In this document: positions 7,381 to 15,589 of the stretch, piece after piece
How the letters are laid out: the number at the start of each line of letters is the position of its first letter
How positions within the stretch are numbered: the first letter of the stretch is position 1
Source of the DNA: Modestobacter caceresii
GTDB taxonomy: Bacteria > Actinomycetota > Actinomycetes > Mycobacteriales > Geodermatophilaceae
Direction of reading: 5' to 3'
Assembly: GCF_000761485.1 (NCBI RefSeq)
Contig: NZ_JPMX01000118.1
Coordinates: 1-64,000 of the forward strand
DNA length: 64,000 nucleotides
Made by a program: the position numbers and the translations under genes
Notes under the pieces: generated by a model
Told to the model about the DNA's origin: nothing
Seen by the model: the letters and a program-made list of their open reading frames with translations, nothing else
The model's database searches: none

Positions 7381-9569
7381 CACGCCTTCTCCAGGTAGGT
7401 GGCGCGCTCGTCCAGGGCCAGGGCGGCGACGGCGGCGGCCAGCTCGGGGTGGTCGGCGAGGCCGCCGCCCTGCTCGACCAGCGCCGTGGCCTCCACCCTG
7501 GCCTCGGCGATGAGCGCCTCGTCGTGCAGCAGGGACAGCAGCTTCACGTTCGAGCGACGGCCGGACTGGGCCGCGCCGAGGACGTCACCCTCCCGGCGGG
7601 TCTCCAGGTCGAGCCGGGCGAGGGCGAAGCCGTCGGTGGTGGAGGCGACCGCGGCCAGCCGCTGCCCGGTCGGTGAGGTGCTGGGTGCCTCGGTGACCAG
7701 CAGGCACAGCCCGGCGTGCTTCCCGCGGGCCACCCGGCCGCGCAGCTGGTGCAGCTGGCTGACGCCGAACCGGTCGGCGTCCATCACCACCATGACCGTG
7801 GCGTTGGGCACGTCGACCCCGACCTCGACCACGGTGGTGGCGACCAGGACGTCGACCTCTGCGGCGGCGAAGGCGCGCATCCGGGCCTCCTTCTCCTCCG
7901 GTGGCATCCGGCCGTGCAGCACCTCCACCCGCAGCGACGACAGCGGGCCGGTGCGCAGCCCCTCGGCGACGTCGAGCACCGCGAGCGGCGGGCGCTTGTC
8001 GCTGGTCCCACCCTTCTCCTCCGGTGGCGGCGCGCCGTCCGCGTCGTCCGGCCCGTCGTCGCCCTTGCCGCCGTCCTCGAGGTCGCCGATCCGGGGGCAC
8101 ACGACGTAGACCTGCCGGCCGGCCGCCACCTCCTCGCGGACCCGCGCCCAGGCGCGGTCCAGCCAGGCCGGCTTCTCCCCCAGCGGGACGACCGAGCTGG
8201 ACACCCCGCCACGGCCGGCCGGGAGCTGACGCAGCGTGGAGGTCTCCAGGTCGCCGTAGACGGTCATCGCCACGGTGCGCGGGATCGGGGTGGCGGTCAT
8301 CACCAGCACGTGCGGCGGCTTCGTGCCCTTGGCGCGCAGCGCGTCCCGCTGCTCCACCCCGAACCGGTGCTGCTCGTCGACGACGACCAGCCCCAGGTCG
8401 GCGAACTCGACGCCCTCCTGCAGCAGTGCGTGGGTGCCCACGACGATGCCGGCGCTGCCGTCGGCGACCGCGGCCCGCGCCTCCCGGCGGACGGCGGCCT
8501 TCTGCGAACCGGTGAGCAGCACCACCCGGGTGCCGGTCGGGTCCCCGTCGAGCTCCCCGGCACGCCCCAGCGGGCCCAGGATCGCCGCCAGGCTGCGGGC
8601 GTGCTGGGCGGCGAGCACCTCGGTGGGGGCGAGCAGCGCGGCCTGCCCACCGGCGTCGACGACCTGCGCCATCGCCCGCAGCGCGACCACCGTCTTGCCC
8701 GACCCGACCTCGCCCTGCAGCAGCCGGTTCATCGGCTGCTCGCGGGCCAGCTCGGCGGCCAGCTCCTCGCCGACCTCGCGCTGGCCGTCGGTCAGCGAGA
8801 ACGGCAGGGCGGCGTCGACCGCGTCCAGCAGCCCACCGCTGCGCGGTGGCCGGGCGATCCCCGGCTCGAGTGCGGCGGCCCGGCGGCGGGCGGCCAGCGT
8901 CGCCTGCAGGACGAGCGCCTCGTCCCACTTGAGCCGCTCGTCGGCCTCGTCGACCTGCTCCTGGCTCTCCGGCCGGTGCTTCTGCCGCAGCGCCGTGGCC
9001 AGGTCGACCAGGCCGTGCCGCTCGCGGACGGATGCCGGGATCGGGTCGTCGAGGAGCTGCTCCAGCGAGCGGGCGTCGTCCATCAGCAGCTTGACCGACT
9101 TCTGGACCACCCAGCTCGAGACGTCCTTGCTCGCCGGGTAGAGGGGCACCATCGCCCGCGCCCAGTCGTCGTCGTCTCCGGTGATGATGTGGCAGTCGGG
9201 GTGGGTGAACTGCTTGTCGCCCCGCCACAGCCCCACGGTGCCGGCGAACAGCCCCCACTCGCCGACGTCGAGGTGCGCGTGCCGGTTGTTGAAGAAGACC
9301 AGCCGCATGCTGCCCGCGCCGTCGCCGACGGTCACCTCGGTGAGCGTCCCGCGGCGCTGCTGCATCCGCCGGGTGCTCACGCTCTTCACCTGGGCCAGCA
9401 CGGTCACCCGGTCGCCGACCTCCAGGCCGTCGAGCCGGGTCATCTCCCCGCGCCGGGCGTAGCGGCGGGGGTAGTGCCGCAGCAGGTCGCGCACCGTGTG
9501 CAGGGCCAGCTGCTCGGCCATGACCTTCGCGGTCTTCGGGCCGAGCACCCGGGTCAGCGGGGTGTCCAT
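7380..9569 (-). CDS. recG: ATP-dependent DNA helicase RecG
   Basis: RecG remodels stalled replication forks and branch-migrates Holliday junctions. The 729-residue protein has the N-terminal wedge/OB domain (about 1-240), Walker A GEVGSGKT, the DExH-type box DEQHRFG, the TATPIPRT motif and the C-terminal helicase lobe with QLRGRVARG. An acidic Gly/Asp/Pro insertion of about 30 residues lies between the two helicase lobes (around 8000-8085). I chose the ATG at 9569; a GTG at 9581 overlapping the upstream stop is also possible. It follows the DAK2 gene directly, as in M. tuberculosis. Confidence 0.95.
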   Translation of the reverse strand: MDTPLTRVLGPKTAKVMAEQLALHTVRDLLRHYPRRYARRGEMTRLDGLEVGDRVTVLAQVKSVSTRRMQQRRGTLTEVTVGDGAGSMRLVFFNNRHAHLDVGEWGLFAGTVGLWRGDKQFTHPDCHIITGDDDDWARAMVPLYPASKDVSSWVVQKSVKLLMDDARSLEQLLDDPIPASVRERHGLVDLATALRQKHRPESQEQVDEADERLKWDEALVLQATLAARRRAAALEPGIARPPRSGGLLDAVDAALPFSLTDGQREVGEELAAELAREQPMNRLLQGEVGSGKTVVALRAMAQVVDAGGQAALLAPTEVLAAQHARSLAAILGPLGRAGELDGDPTGTRVVLLTGSQKAAVRREARAAVADGSAGIVVGTHALLQEGVEFADLGLVVVDEQHRFGVEQRDALRAKGTKPPHVLVMTATPIPRTVAMTVYGDLETSTLRQLPAGRGGVSSSVVPLGEKPAWLDRAWARVREEVAAGRQVYVVCPRIGDLEDGGKGDDGPDDADGAPPPEEKGGTSDKRPPLAVLDVAEGLRTGPLSSLRVEVLHGRMPPEEKEARMRAFAAAEVDVLVATTVVEVGVDVPNATVMVVMDADRFGVSQLHQLRGRVARGKHAGLCLLVTEAPSTSPTGQRLAAVASTTDGFALARLDLETRREGDVLGAAQSGRRSNVKLLSLLHDEALIAEARVEATALVEQGGGLADHPELAAAVAALALDERATYLEKA

Positions 9570-9580
9570 GGAGATCGCCA

Positions 9581-11206
9581 CTACTCGACGCCGATCAGCA
9601 GGGGCACCGCCCCGGCACCGCCGGGGTACCGGACGACCTCGACCGTCGGGTGCACCGCCGAGAGGTGGGCACACACCGCATCGCCGAGCGCGGGCTCCTC
9701 CCCCACGACGACGGTGGCCATCTCCCCGCCCGCCGACAGCAGCCGGTCCAGCAGGTCCCGGGCGACGGTCACCGGGTCGGCACCGATCACGACGACGTCG
9801 CCCTCCGCGCTGCCCAGCACGTCCCCGGGAGCGCAGCGGCCGGCCGAGGTCAGCGCCTCCTCCTCGGCGACGGTCACCTCTGCCCACCGGGTCGCGGCTG
9901 CGGCCTCGGCCATGGCGATGACGTCGTCACCGAACCGACGGGCCGGGTCGGCGACGGCGAGCGCCGCGAGGCCCTGCACGGCCGACCGGGTGGGGACGAC
10001 CACGACGTCCCGGCCCTCCTCGCGGGCCCGGTCGGCGGCGCGGGCGGTGACCGCGGTGACCTCCCAGTGGTTGGGCAGCACGACGACCTGCTCGGCCCCG
10101 GTGTCCAGCACCGCCTGCAGGACGGCGTCCTCGTCGACCGCGTCGACCGGCGCGGTCAGCACGGTGACCCCCTCGGTGCCGAAGAGCTCGGCGAGCCCGG
10201 CGGAACAGGCCAGGGCGAGGACGGCGCGCGCCCCTGCGGCGGCGGCCGGCGCCCGCACCGGCGCCAGCGGGGTCACCGAGATCCGGTGCGGCCGACCTGC
10301 CTCGATGCCCGCCTCCACCGCCGCGCCGACGTCGCTCACGTGGACGTGCACGTTCCACTCCCGGCCGTCCGGGGTGTCGACCCCGACGACCACCAGGCAG
10401 TCGCCCAGCTCGGCCAGCCGGGCCTGCAGCCGGGCGACGGCCGCGTCGTCGGAGTCGGCGAGCAGGAACTGCACCTCGCTGCCCGGCCCCGGCGCGGGGG
10501 CGGCCGGCACCGACCACCGGCGAGGGCGGGCGGGCCGCCCGTCCAGCGGCGCGCGGGCCGGCGTCGTGCCGGTGACCGTGCCGACCAGCGCGTCGAGCAC
10601 CAGACACCAGCCGGCACCCCCGGCGTCGACCACCCCGGCGTCGCGCAGCGCGGCCAGCTGGCCGGTGGTCGCCCGCAGCGCGGTGAGCGCGCCCTCGGCT
10701 GCTGCCCGGACGACGTCGGCCAGTGCGGTCTGCCCCTCGGCGACGGAGCCCGTGGCCGCGTCGGCGCCGGCCCGGGCCACGGTGAGGAAGGTGCCCTCCG
10801 CCGGATCGGCGACCGCGGCGTAGGCGGCGCCGGCGGCCGCGGCCAGCGCATCGGCGAGCACCGGCCCGTCGACGCGTGGGGCGCCGGCCAGCCCGTCGGC
10901 GAGGCCGCGCAGCAGCTGCGCCAGGATCACCCCGGAGTTGCCCCGGGCGCCCAGCACGGCGCCGCGCGCCAGCACGGTCCACGCGGACTCGGTGCCGTCG
11001 GCGCTGGTCAGCGCCGCGTCCCCGGCCTGGGCCGTCATCAGCAGGTTGGTGCCGGTGTCGCCGTCGGGGACGGGGAAGACGTTCAGCTCGTCGAGCCGGC
11101 CGCGCGCTCGGGTCAGCGTGTCGACGACGGCGGAGCTCCACCGGCCGACCGCGGCCTCGTCCAGCGCCTCCAGCACGTGCCGGAGGGTACCGGGGCCCAC
11201 CGACAC
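9581..11206 (-). CDS. DAK2 domain protein (FakA/YloV family)
   Basis: A 541-residue protein with an N-terminal DAK2 (DhaL) domain. NVFPVPDGDTGTNLLMT (about residues 40-55) supplies the aspartates that bind Mg-ATP, and GARGNSGVILAQLLRGL follows. The C-terminal part corresponds to the FakA/YloV head, the layout of fatty acid kinase catalytic subunit FakA. No fakB lies nearby. In M. tuberculosis the equivalent genes (Rv2974c-Rv2975c) also sit between recG and rpmB. The start is uncertain: GTG codons at 11206, 11200 and 11176 are all possible. Confidence 0.85.
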   Translation of the reverse strand: MSVGPGTLRHVLEALDEAAVGRWSSAVVDTLTRARGRLDELNVFPVPDGDTGTNLLMTAQAGDAALTSADGTESAWTVLARGAVLGARGNSGVILAQLLRGLADGLAGAPRVDGPVLADALAAAAGAAYAAVADPAEGTFLTVARAGADAATGSVAEGQTALADVVRAAAEGALTALRATTGQLAALRDAGVVDAGGAGWCLVLDALVGTVTGTTPARAPLDGRPARPRRWSVPAAPAPGPGSEVQFLLADSDDAAVARLQARLAELGDCLVVVGVDTPDGREWNVHVHVSDVGAAVEAGIEAGRPHRISVTPLAPVRAPAAAAGARAVLALACSAGLAELFGTEGVTVLTAPVDAVDEDAVLQAVLDTGAEQVVVLPNHWEVTAVTARAADRAREEGRDVVVVPTRSAVQGLAALAVADPARRFGDDVIAMAEAAAATRWAEVTVAEEEALTSAGRCAPGDVLGSAEGDVVVIGADPVTVARDLLDRLLSAGGEMATVVVGEEPALGDAVCAHLSAVHPTVEVVRYPGGAGAVPLLIGVE

Positions 11207-11260
11207 GACCCGGCGCCCAGGACCTCCCGCTGCCGCCTCTGCCCCCGGGGACGGGGCGGT

Positions 11261-11290
11261 CCGACACGGCACGAGAGCACCGGCTACAGT
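11261..11290 (+). promoter_or_regulatory. Possible sigma-70-type promoter for rpmB
   Basis: CCGACA (-35) and TACAGT (-10) are separated by 18 bp in the divergent region between the DAK2 gene and rpmB, about 107 bp before the rpmB start. The -10 fits the actinobacterial TAnnnT pattern. This is inferred from sequence alone. Confidence 0.35.
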
Positions 11291-11397
11291 GGTCTCCAGT
11301 TGTGCGTGGCTGGACCATGCCCTGGGCTCTCGCCCCGGGTCTCCGCCGAGCACGCGACCTGACTTCAGCTGGACCAATTCTCTGGGAGTGATCGACC

Positions 11398-11589
11398 GTG
11401 GCTGCCGTGTGCGATGTGTGTGGCAAGGGCCCCGGTTTCGGCATGTCGGTGTCGCACTCGCACCGCCGCACGCCGCGCCGTTGGAACCCGAACATCCAGT
11501 CCGTCCGCGCCGCGCTGACCGGCGGTGGCCGCCAGCGCATGAACGTCTGCACCTCGTGCATCCGCGCGGGCAAGGTCGCTCGGGCCTGA
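11398..11589 (+). CDS. rpmB: 50S ribosomal protein L28
   Basis: A 63-residue L28. The N-terminal MAAVCDVCGKGPGFG and the C-terminal CTSCIRAGKV provide two CxxC pairs for zinc, so this is the cysteine-bearing form. HRRTPRRWNPNIQSV is the family core. The GTG at 11398 is preceded by GGGAG at suitable spacing. The gene diverges from the DAK2/recG block, as in mycobacteria, where the neighbouring ung gene follows; here ung is absent. Confidence 0.96.
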   Translation: MAAVCDVCGKGPGFGMSVSHSHRRTPRRWNPNIQSVRAALTGGGRQRMNVCTSCIRAGKVARA

Positions 11590-11662
11590 AGGAACACCCC
11601 CTCCTCCGCACCCCTCGCACGCTCGGGGTGAGCTGGACGGGGCCGGGACCCTGCAGGGGGCC
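11589..11662 (+). repeat. 3'-end hairpin element, copy 2 (after rpmB, diverged)
   Basis: Starting at the rpmB stop the sequence reads AAGGAACACCCCCT, then an inner hairpin (ACCCC, TCGCACGCTC, GGGGT), and closes with AGGGGGCC. The outer arms CCCCCT and AGGGGG pair. It is longer and less regular than the other copies but keeps the start, the inner TCGC loop and the end. Confidence 0.5.
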
Positions 11663-11688
11663 GGCAGACCAGGCGCGACTGAGTTGAC

Positions 11689-11722
11689 AAGACCCCGGAG
11701 GTCCTCGGACCTCCGGGGTCTT
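11689..11722. terminator. Bidirectional terminator hairpin
   Basis: A perfect 15-bp stem (AAGACCCCGGAGGTC and its complement) with loop CTCG lies between rpmB and the convergent cytidylate-kinase-like gene. The arms end in short A and T runs, so it can serve both strands. Confidence 0.8.
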
Positions 11723-11740
11723 CTCACGTCCCGGGTCGGC

Positions 11741-12367
11741 TCAGCGGCCGATCCCGCGGGCCCGGGCCGCGGTCACCACCAGGTCGACGACGGTGGCGTG
11801 CGGCAGCGCCGTGCTGTCCACCACCAGGTGGTAGTGCCGGGCCTCCGCCGGATCGCAGCGGTAGAAGTGCCGCACGTACGCCGTCCGGGCGGCGTCGGAG
11901 GCCTCCTGCTCCCGGCGCACCTCCTCGACGGGCAGGTCCAGGTGCTCGACCGCGGAGGCCAGCCGGCGCTCCGGCGGGCCGTCCAACCGCACGTGCAGGA
12001 CGTCGGGCCGGTCGTGCAGCACCATCGCCCCCGCCCGCCCGAGGACGACGCCCCCCGGGCCGGCGGCGATCTCGGTCAGCACCCACTCGGTCTGCTGCCG
12101 GTAGGCCCGCTCGTCGGGCAGCGACCCGGTGGGCAGCACCCCGCCCACCGGGTCGGGCATCGTGCCCAGCGAGCTGACCAGCCGCCACAGCCCGCGGGTG
12201 ATGGTCTCGTCGTTGGCCTCGGCCTCGGCCACCGGCACCCCGAGCCGACCCGCCACCTGCGCCGGGATGACCCGGTCGTGGAAGGGCAGGCCGAGCCGCT
12301 CGGCGACGGCCGGGGCGATCTCCGCGCCGCCGGCGCCGAAGGACGCCGAGAAGGTCACGACGCCCAT
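11741..12367 (-). CDS. Cytidylate kinase-like family protein
   Basis: A 208-residue protein of the cytidylate-kinase-like (Cytidylate_kin2) family. The N-terminus FSASFGAGGAEIAPAVAERLGLPFHDR contains a P-loop-like glycine stretch followed by the family's LGxPxxD pattern, and a Lid-like Arg-rich middle follows. Members are annotated as nucleoside-monophosphate-kinase-like, but their substrates are unknown, and the P-loop here lacks the classical GKS/T lysine. The true cmk gene is probably elsewhere. It overlaps the acetyltransferase gene by 13 bp. Confidence 0.75.
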   Translation of the reverse strand: MGVVTFSASFGAGGAEIAPAVAERLGLPFHDRVIPAQVAGRLGVPVAEAEANDETITRGLWRLVSSLGTMPDPVGGVLPTGSLPDERAYRQQTEWVLTEIAAGPGGVVLGRAGAMVLHDRPDVLHVRLDGPPERRLASAVEHLDLPVEEVRREQEASDAARTAYVRHFYRCDPAEARHYHLVVDSTALPHATVVDLVVTAARARGIGR

Positions 12368-12858
12368 GCGTCCTCCTCCGGCTCGGGCCGGTCGGCGGCC
12401 AGCTCCTTGCCGAGGAAGACCGCCTCGGGCGAGTCCGCGTAGATGCCGTAGCCGGCCACGGGGTGGTACCCCGCCCGGTCGTAGAGCGCCAGGGCCTCGG
12501 GCTGCCGGTCACCGGAGTTCAGCAGCAGCCGCTCGTGCCCGGCTGCAGCCGCGGTGCGCTCCAGCTCGGCCAGCAGCAGCGCGGCCAGCCCGCGGCGCCG
12601 GAAGCCGGGCTCGACGTACATCCGCTTGAGCTCGGCGACCCCGTGCCCGTGCGCCCGCCAGCCGCCGCAGCCGGCCGGCACCCCGTCGACCTCGGCGACC
12701 AGGAACAGCCCCAGCGGCGGGGAGAACTCCGCCGGGTCCACCACCGCGGCGTCCCGGCCGCCGTACCGGACGACGTACTCCTGCTGCACCCGCTCGATCA
12801 GGTGCTGGGCCACCGGGTCGGCGTACCCGACGGCGCGCAGCTCAGCCGAAGTGGACAT
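12355..12858 (-). CDS. GNAT family N-acetyltransferase
   Basis: A 167-residue Gcn5-related acetyltransferase. The acetyl-CoA-binding motif A is clear: ELKRMYVEPGFRRRGLAALLLAELE (about residues 82-106) contains the R-x-x-G-x-A-type loop. LLLNSGDRQPEALALYDRAGYHPV is the typical C-terminal motif B. Substrate unknown. The ATG at 12858 lies inside the end of thiL (17-bp overlap), so the two are translationally linked. Confidence 0.85.
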   Translation of the reverse strand: MSTSAELRAVGYADPVAQHLIERVQQEYVVRYGGRDAAVVDPAEFSPPLGLFLVAEVDGVPAGCGGWRAHGHGVAELKRMYVEPGFRRRGLAALLLAELERTAAAAGHERLLLNSGDRQPEALALYDRAGYHPVAGYGIYADSPEAVFLGKELAADRPEPEEDAWAS

Positions 12859-13882
12859 GCCCCGCCCCCTCCCCCAGTTCCTCGGCCACCCGGCTCGCGG
12901 GCACCCCGTCCACCTGCACGCCGGGCCCGGCGTCGCCCGGCTCGTGCACCGCGCCGACGACCGTCCAGCCGTCCGGCAGGTCCACCCCGGCCGGGAAGGT
13001 GGCCACCAGCGCGTGGTCCTCACCGCCGGTCAGCACCCAGGCCATCGGGTCACCGCCCAGCGCCGCCGCGACCTGCGGGAGCGGTCCGGCCGGGTCGACG
13101 AACGCCTGCTGGAGTGCGGCCCGGTCCAGCTCGATCAGCACCCCGCTGTCGGCGGCCAGGTGACCGGCGTCGGCGAGCAGCCCGTCACTGGTGTCGCACA
13201 TCGCGGTCGCCCCGGCGTCCGCGGCGGCCGGGCCGGCGGCGTAGGGCGGGGTCGGCCGGCGGTGCGCACGGACCGCGGCGATCGGCGAGGAGAAGCCCCG
13301 GCGCAGCACGGCCAGCCCGCAGGCCGACCAGCCCAGCCGTCCGGCGACCGCGACGACGTCCCCGGGCCGGGCACCGCTGCGCAGCACCGGGGCCCGACCA
13401 CCCAGGTCGCCCAGCGCCGTCACCGACAGCACGACGGCCTGCGAGTCCGGCGCGCTCGCCGAGGTGTCCCCACCCACCACGGCCGCACCGAAGGGGGCGC
13501 ACTCCGCGGCCATCCCGACGGCGACTCCCTCCAGCCAGCCGGCCGGGGTGTCCGCCGGGCAGGCGAGCCCGACCAGCAGGGCGGTCGGCACCGCTCCCAT
13601 GGCGGCGACGTCGGCCAGGTTGGCCGCCGCCGCCTTGTGCCCGACGTCCTCGGCCGAGGACCAGTCGCGGCGGAAGTGTCGCCCCTCCACCAGGACGTCG
13701 GTGCAGGCCACCACCCGACCGTCGGGGGTGCGCAGCACCGCGGCGTCGTCACCGGGGCCCACGTCGGCCACCGCAGCGGCACCGGAGCGGGCCACGACCC
13801 GGTCGATGAGGGCGAACTCCCCGATCGCGCCGACGCTGTCGTCCGGGTCGGGCCGGAGGCCCAGGGGGCGGGGCCGAGTCAT
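12842..13882 (-). CDS. thiL: Thiamine-monophosphate kinase
   Basis: ThiL phosphorylates thiamine monophosphate to the active cofactor thiamine diphosphate. The 346-residue protein shows GPGDDAAVL (N-terminal Mg/ATP site), CTDVLVEGRHF, KAAAANLADVAAMGA and CDTSDGLLADAGHLA, all AIR-synthase-superfamily ThiL signatures. It begins MTRPRPLGLRPDPDDSVG, a longer tail than in E. coli. Several TPP enzymes lie in the window (ilvB, the benzoylformate decarboxylase-like gene), but there is no direct operon link. It diverges from the Lrp-type gene. Confidence 0.93.
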   Translation of the reverse strand: MTRPRPLGLRPDPDDSVGAIGEFALIDRVVARSGAAAVADVGPGDDAAVLRTPDGRVVACTDVLVEGRHFRRDWSSAEDVGHKAAAANLADVAAMGAVPTALLVGLACPADTPAGWLEGVAVGMAAECAPFGAAVVGGDTSASAPDSQAVVLSVTALGDLGGRAPVLRSGARPGDVVAVAGRLGWSACGLAVLRRGFSSPIAAVRAHRRPTPPYAAGPAAADAGATAMCDTSDGLLADAGHLAADSGVLIELDRAALQQAFVDPAGPLPQVAAALGGDPMAWVLTGGEDHALVATFPAGVDLPDGWTVVGAVHEPGDAGPGVQVDGVPASRVAEELGEGAGHVHFG

Positions 13883-14004
13883 CGGTCACTCCCCCCGACT
13901 GGGGTACGTTGCCGATCGGCCCGCTGCTCGGCAGGCCGGTCGCACCCCCAGCCGTTGCCGACGTGCCAGCCGGCGTCGAGGCACTGCCCGAGGAAGGTCA
14001 ACCC

Positions 14005-14238
14005 GTGGTCCACGCCTACATCCTGATCCAGACCGAAGTCGGCAAGGCAGCCGCGGTCGCCGCGAGCATCAGCGAGATCGCCGGCGTGACCAAGGCCGAG
14101 GACGTCACCGGCCCCTACGACGTCATCGTGCGGGCCGAGGCGAACACCGTCGACGAGCTCGGCCGGCTCGTGGTGGCCCGGGTGCAGTCCGTCGACGGCA
14201 TCACCCGCACGCTGACCTGCCCCGTCGTCAACCTCTGA
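14005..14238 (+). CDS. Lrp/AsnC ligand-binding (RAM) domain protein
   Basis: A 77-residue stand-alone RAM domain: VVHAYILIQTEVGKAAAVAA opens the beta-alpha-beta fold and VTGPYDVIVRAEANTVDELG is the effector-binding core. There is no helix-turn-helix, so it cannot bind DNA in the usual Lrp way; such proteins may sense amino acids or partner full-length regulators. I chose the GTG at 14005 because GGAAGG lies just before it; the frame extends upstream without similarity. It is divergent from thiL and 5 bp ahead of the DUF3515 gene. Confidence 0.85.
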   Translation: MVHAYILIQTEVGKAAAVAASISEIAGVTKAEDVTGPYDVIVRAEANTVDELGRLVVARVQSVDGITRTLTCPVVNL

Positions 14239-14243
14239 GCCGC

Positions 14244-14861
14244 TTGAGCACCCCCGCCCCCGACCAGCCCGCCGCGCCGCCTCCCGACCCGTTGCGGCGG
14301 GCGGCGCTGATCGCCACCGCCGTCCTGGTGCCACTGGTGGTCGTCCTGCTGGTGCTGGTCAACGTGGTCGGCCGCGGCACCGACGCCGAGGACGAGCCGG
14401 GCGCGGTCGCGGAGATCTCCGGCACGACCTCGGCGCCGCGCGCCGACCTGCCGGCGCTGCCCGTCGACACCCCGCCGATCACCCCGGAGGCCGACCTGGC
14501 CTGCCCGGCGCTGATGGGCCAGCTGCCGCTCGACCTGGCCGAGGAGACGTCGCGCCCGGTCGACTCCGACAGCCCGTTCGCCTACGCCTGGGGCGACCCG
14601 GCGACCGTGCTGGTCTGCGGCGCCGAACCACCGGCCGGCTACGTGGTGGGCGGCCCGCAGACACTCGTGGTCTCCGGCGTGGAGTGGTTCGTCGACACCA
14701 CCGACCCCGACGTCTACGTGTGGACGACGGTCGACCGCAACGTCCCGGTCCAGGTGCGCGTGCCGGCCAGCTCCGACAGCGCCGCCCCCACCGCGCTGAG
14801 CCCGCTCATCGCCGGCTCGATCCCCTACACCGAGCCGACCCCGGCACCACTGCCCGACTGA
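14244..14861 (+). CDS. DUF3515 family membrane-anchored protein
   Basis: A 205-residue protein with one N-terminal membrane helix (about residues 14-36, AALIATAVLVPLVVVLLVLV) and an extracytoplasmic domain. That domain contains ACPALMGQLPLDL and LVCGAEPPAGY, the cysteine-containing motifs of DUF3515. The apparent start is TTG (14244), which is unusual but the only upstream start close to the transmembrane segment. This family is found beside thiL/ddl in actinobacteria. Function unknown. Confidence 0.75.
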   Translation: MSTPAPDQPAAPPPDPLRRAALIATAVLVPLVVVLLVLVNVVGRGTDAEDEPGAVAEISGTTSAPRADLPALPVDTPPITPEADLACPALMGQLPLDLAEETSRPVDSDSPFAYAWGDPATVLVCGAEPPAGYVVGGPQTLVVSGVEWFVDTTDPDVYVWTTVDRNVPVQVRVPASSDSAAPTALSPLIAGSIPYTEPTPAPLPD

Positions 14862-14863
14862 AG

Positions 14864-14921
14864 AAGGACCCCCGTGCCCCCCGCCACTCGCAAGCTCGCG
14901 GCGGGACCCTGCACGGGGGCC
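14864..14921 (+). repeat. 3'-end hairpin element, copy 3 (after the DUF3515 gene)
   Basis: Three bases after the TGA the sequence reads AAGGACCCCCGTGC, an inner hairpin (CCCGCC and GGCGGG), then GCACGGGGGCC. The outer arms CCCCCGTGC (14869-14877) and GCACGGGGG (14911-14919) pair perfectly although their sequence differs from copies 1 and 4. It lies between convergent genes. Confidence 0.7.
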
Positions 14922-14932
14922 ACCGTGCCGCT

Positions 14933-15589
14933 TCAGCCGGCCGGGAGCCGGTCGAGCTGCGCGGTGGTGACCGCCTCCAGCTCGCGGCGCGCCTCCTCCT
15001 CGGTGTCGGCGACGGCGGCGACCGCGACGGTGAAGACCCCGGCGGAGCACCAGGCGAAGACCGCCGGGCCGGCCATCCGGTGCTGGGGAGCCGGGTCGTC
15101 CTGGGCGAGCAGCACGCAGTCGTCCGGCAGCCCCGCCGGGGAGCGGTCCAGCACACCGCCGTAGTGCTCGGCGTCGTTGCGGGCCAGGTCGTCGGCGTAG
15201 GTGACGGCGCCGGACGGGTCGGCGAACTGGTCGAGGAAGACGCTGGTCAGCTCCTCCTCCGACCGCCAGAAGCGCTCCCAGCCGCGGGTGTACCCGTAGT
15301 CGGCGAGCACCTCCTGCTCGCGCTGCGCGTCCTGCCCGTAGCGGGCGACGTCGTCGATCGTCTTCTCCCCCGCCGGCGGGACCAGCTCGTCGTCGGGCAC
15401 CCGCGGCAGCCCGGACGGGACGTCGTCGACCAGCAACGCCTCCAGCTCGGCCGGGCTGGCCGGGGTCGCCGCCGTCGTCGCGGCCTGCGGTGCCGGCACG
15501 GCCTCCGAGGACGAGCAGCCGGCACACACCGGGGCGACCAGCAGCAGCACTGCGGCCGTGGCGCGAGGCAGCAGCCGCCGCGAGGTCAT
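14933..15589 (-). CDS. Putative lipoprotein of unknown function
   Basis: A 218-residue protein with a lipoprotein signal peptide: a basic N-terminus (MTSRRLLPR), a hydrophobic stretch, then a lipobox APVCAGC with the acylated Cys at about residue 25. The mature part is acidic, with no motif I recognise; two further Cys residues (near 158 and 181) could form a disulfide. The ATG overlaps the ddl stop (ATGA), so it is expressed with D-Ala-D-Ala ligase and may have a cell-envelope role. That role is inferred from position only. Confidence 0.8.
   Translation of the reverse strand: MTSRRLLPRATAAVLLLVAPVCAGCSSSEAVPAPQAATTAATPASPAELEALLVDDVPSGLPRVPDDELVPPAGEKTIDDVARYGQDAQREQEVLADYGYTRGWERFWRSEEELTSVFLDQFADPSGAVTYADDLARNDAEHYGGVLDRSPAGLPDDCVLLAQDDPAPQHRMAGPAVFAWCSAGVFTVAVAAVADTEEEARRELEAVTTAQLDRLPAG

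Noticed and set aside
7716-10823. Very long plus-strand open frame opposite recG and the DAK2 gene
   Set aside because: High-GC shadow frame with no family similarity; the minus strand encodes clear RecG and DAK2 motifs over the same bases.
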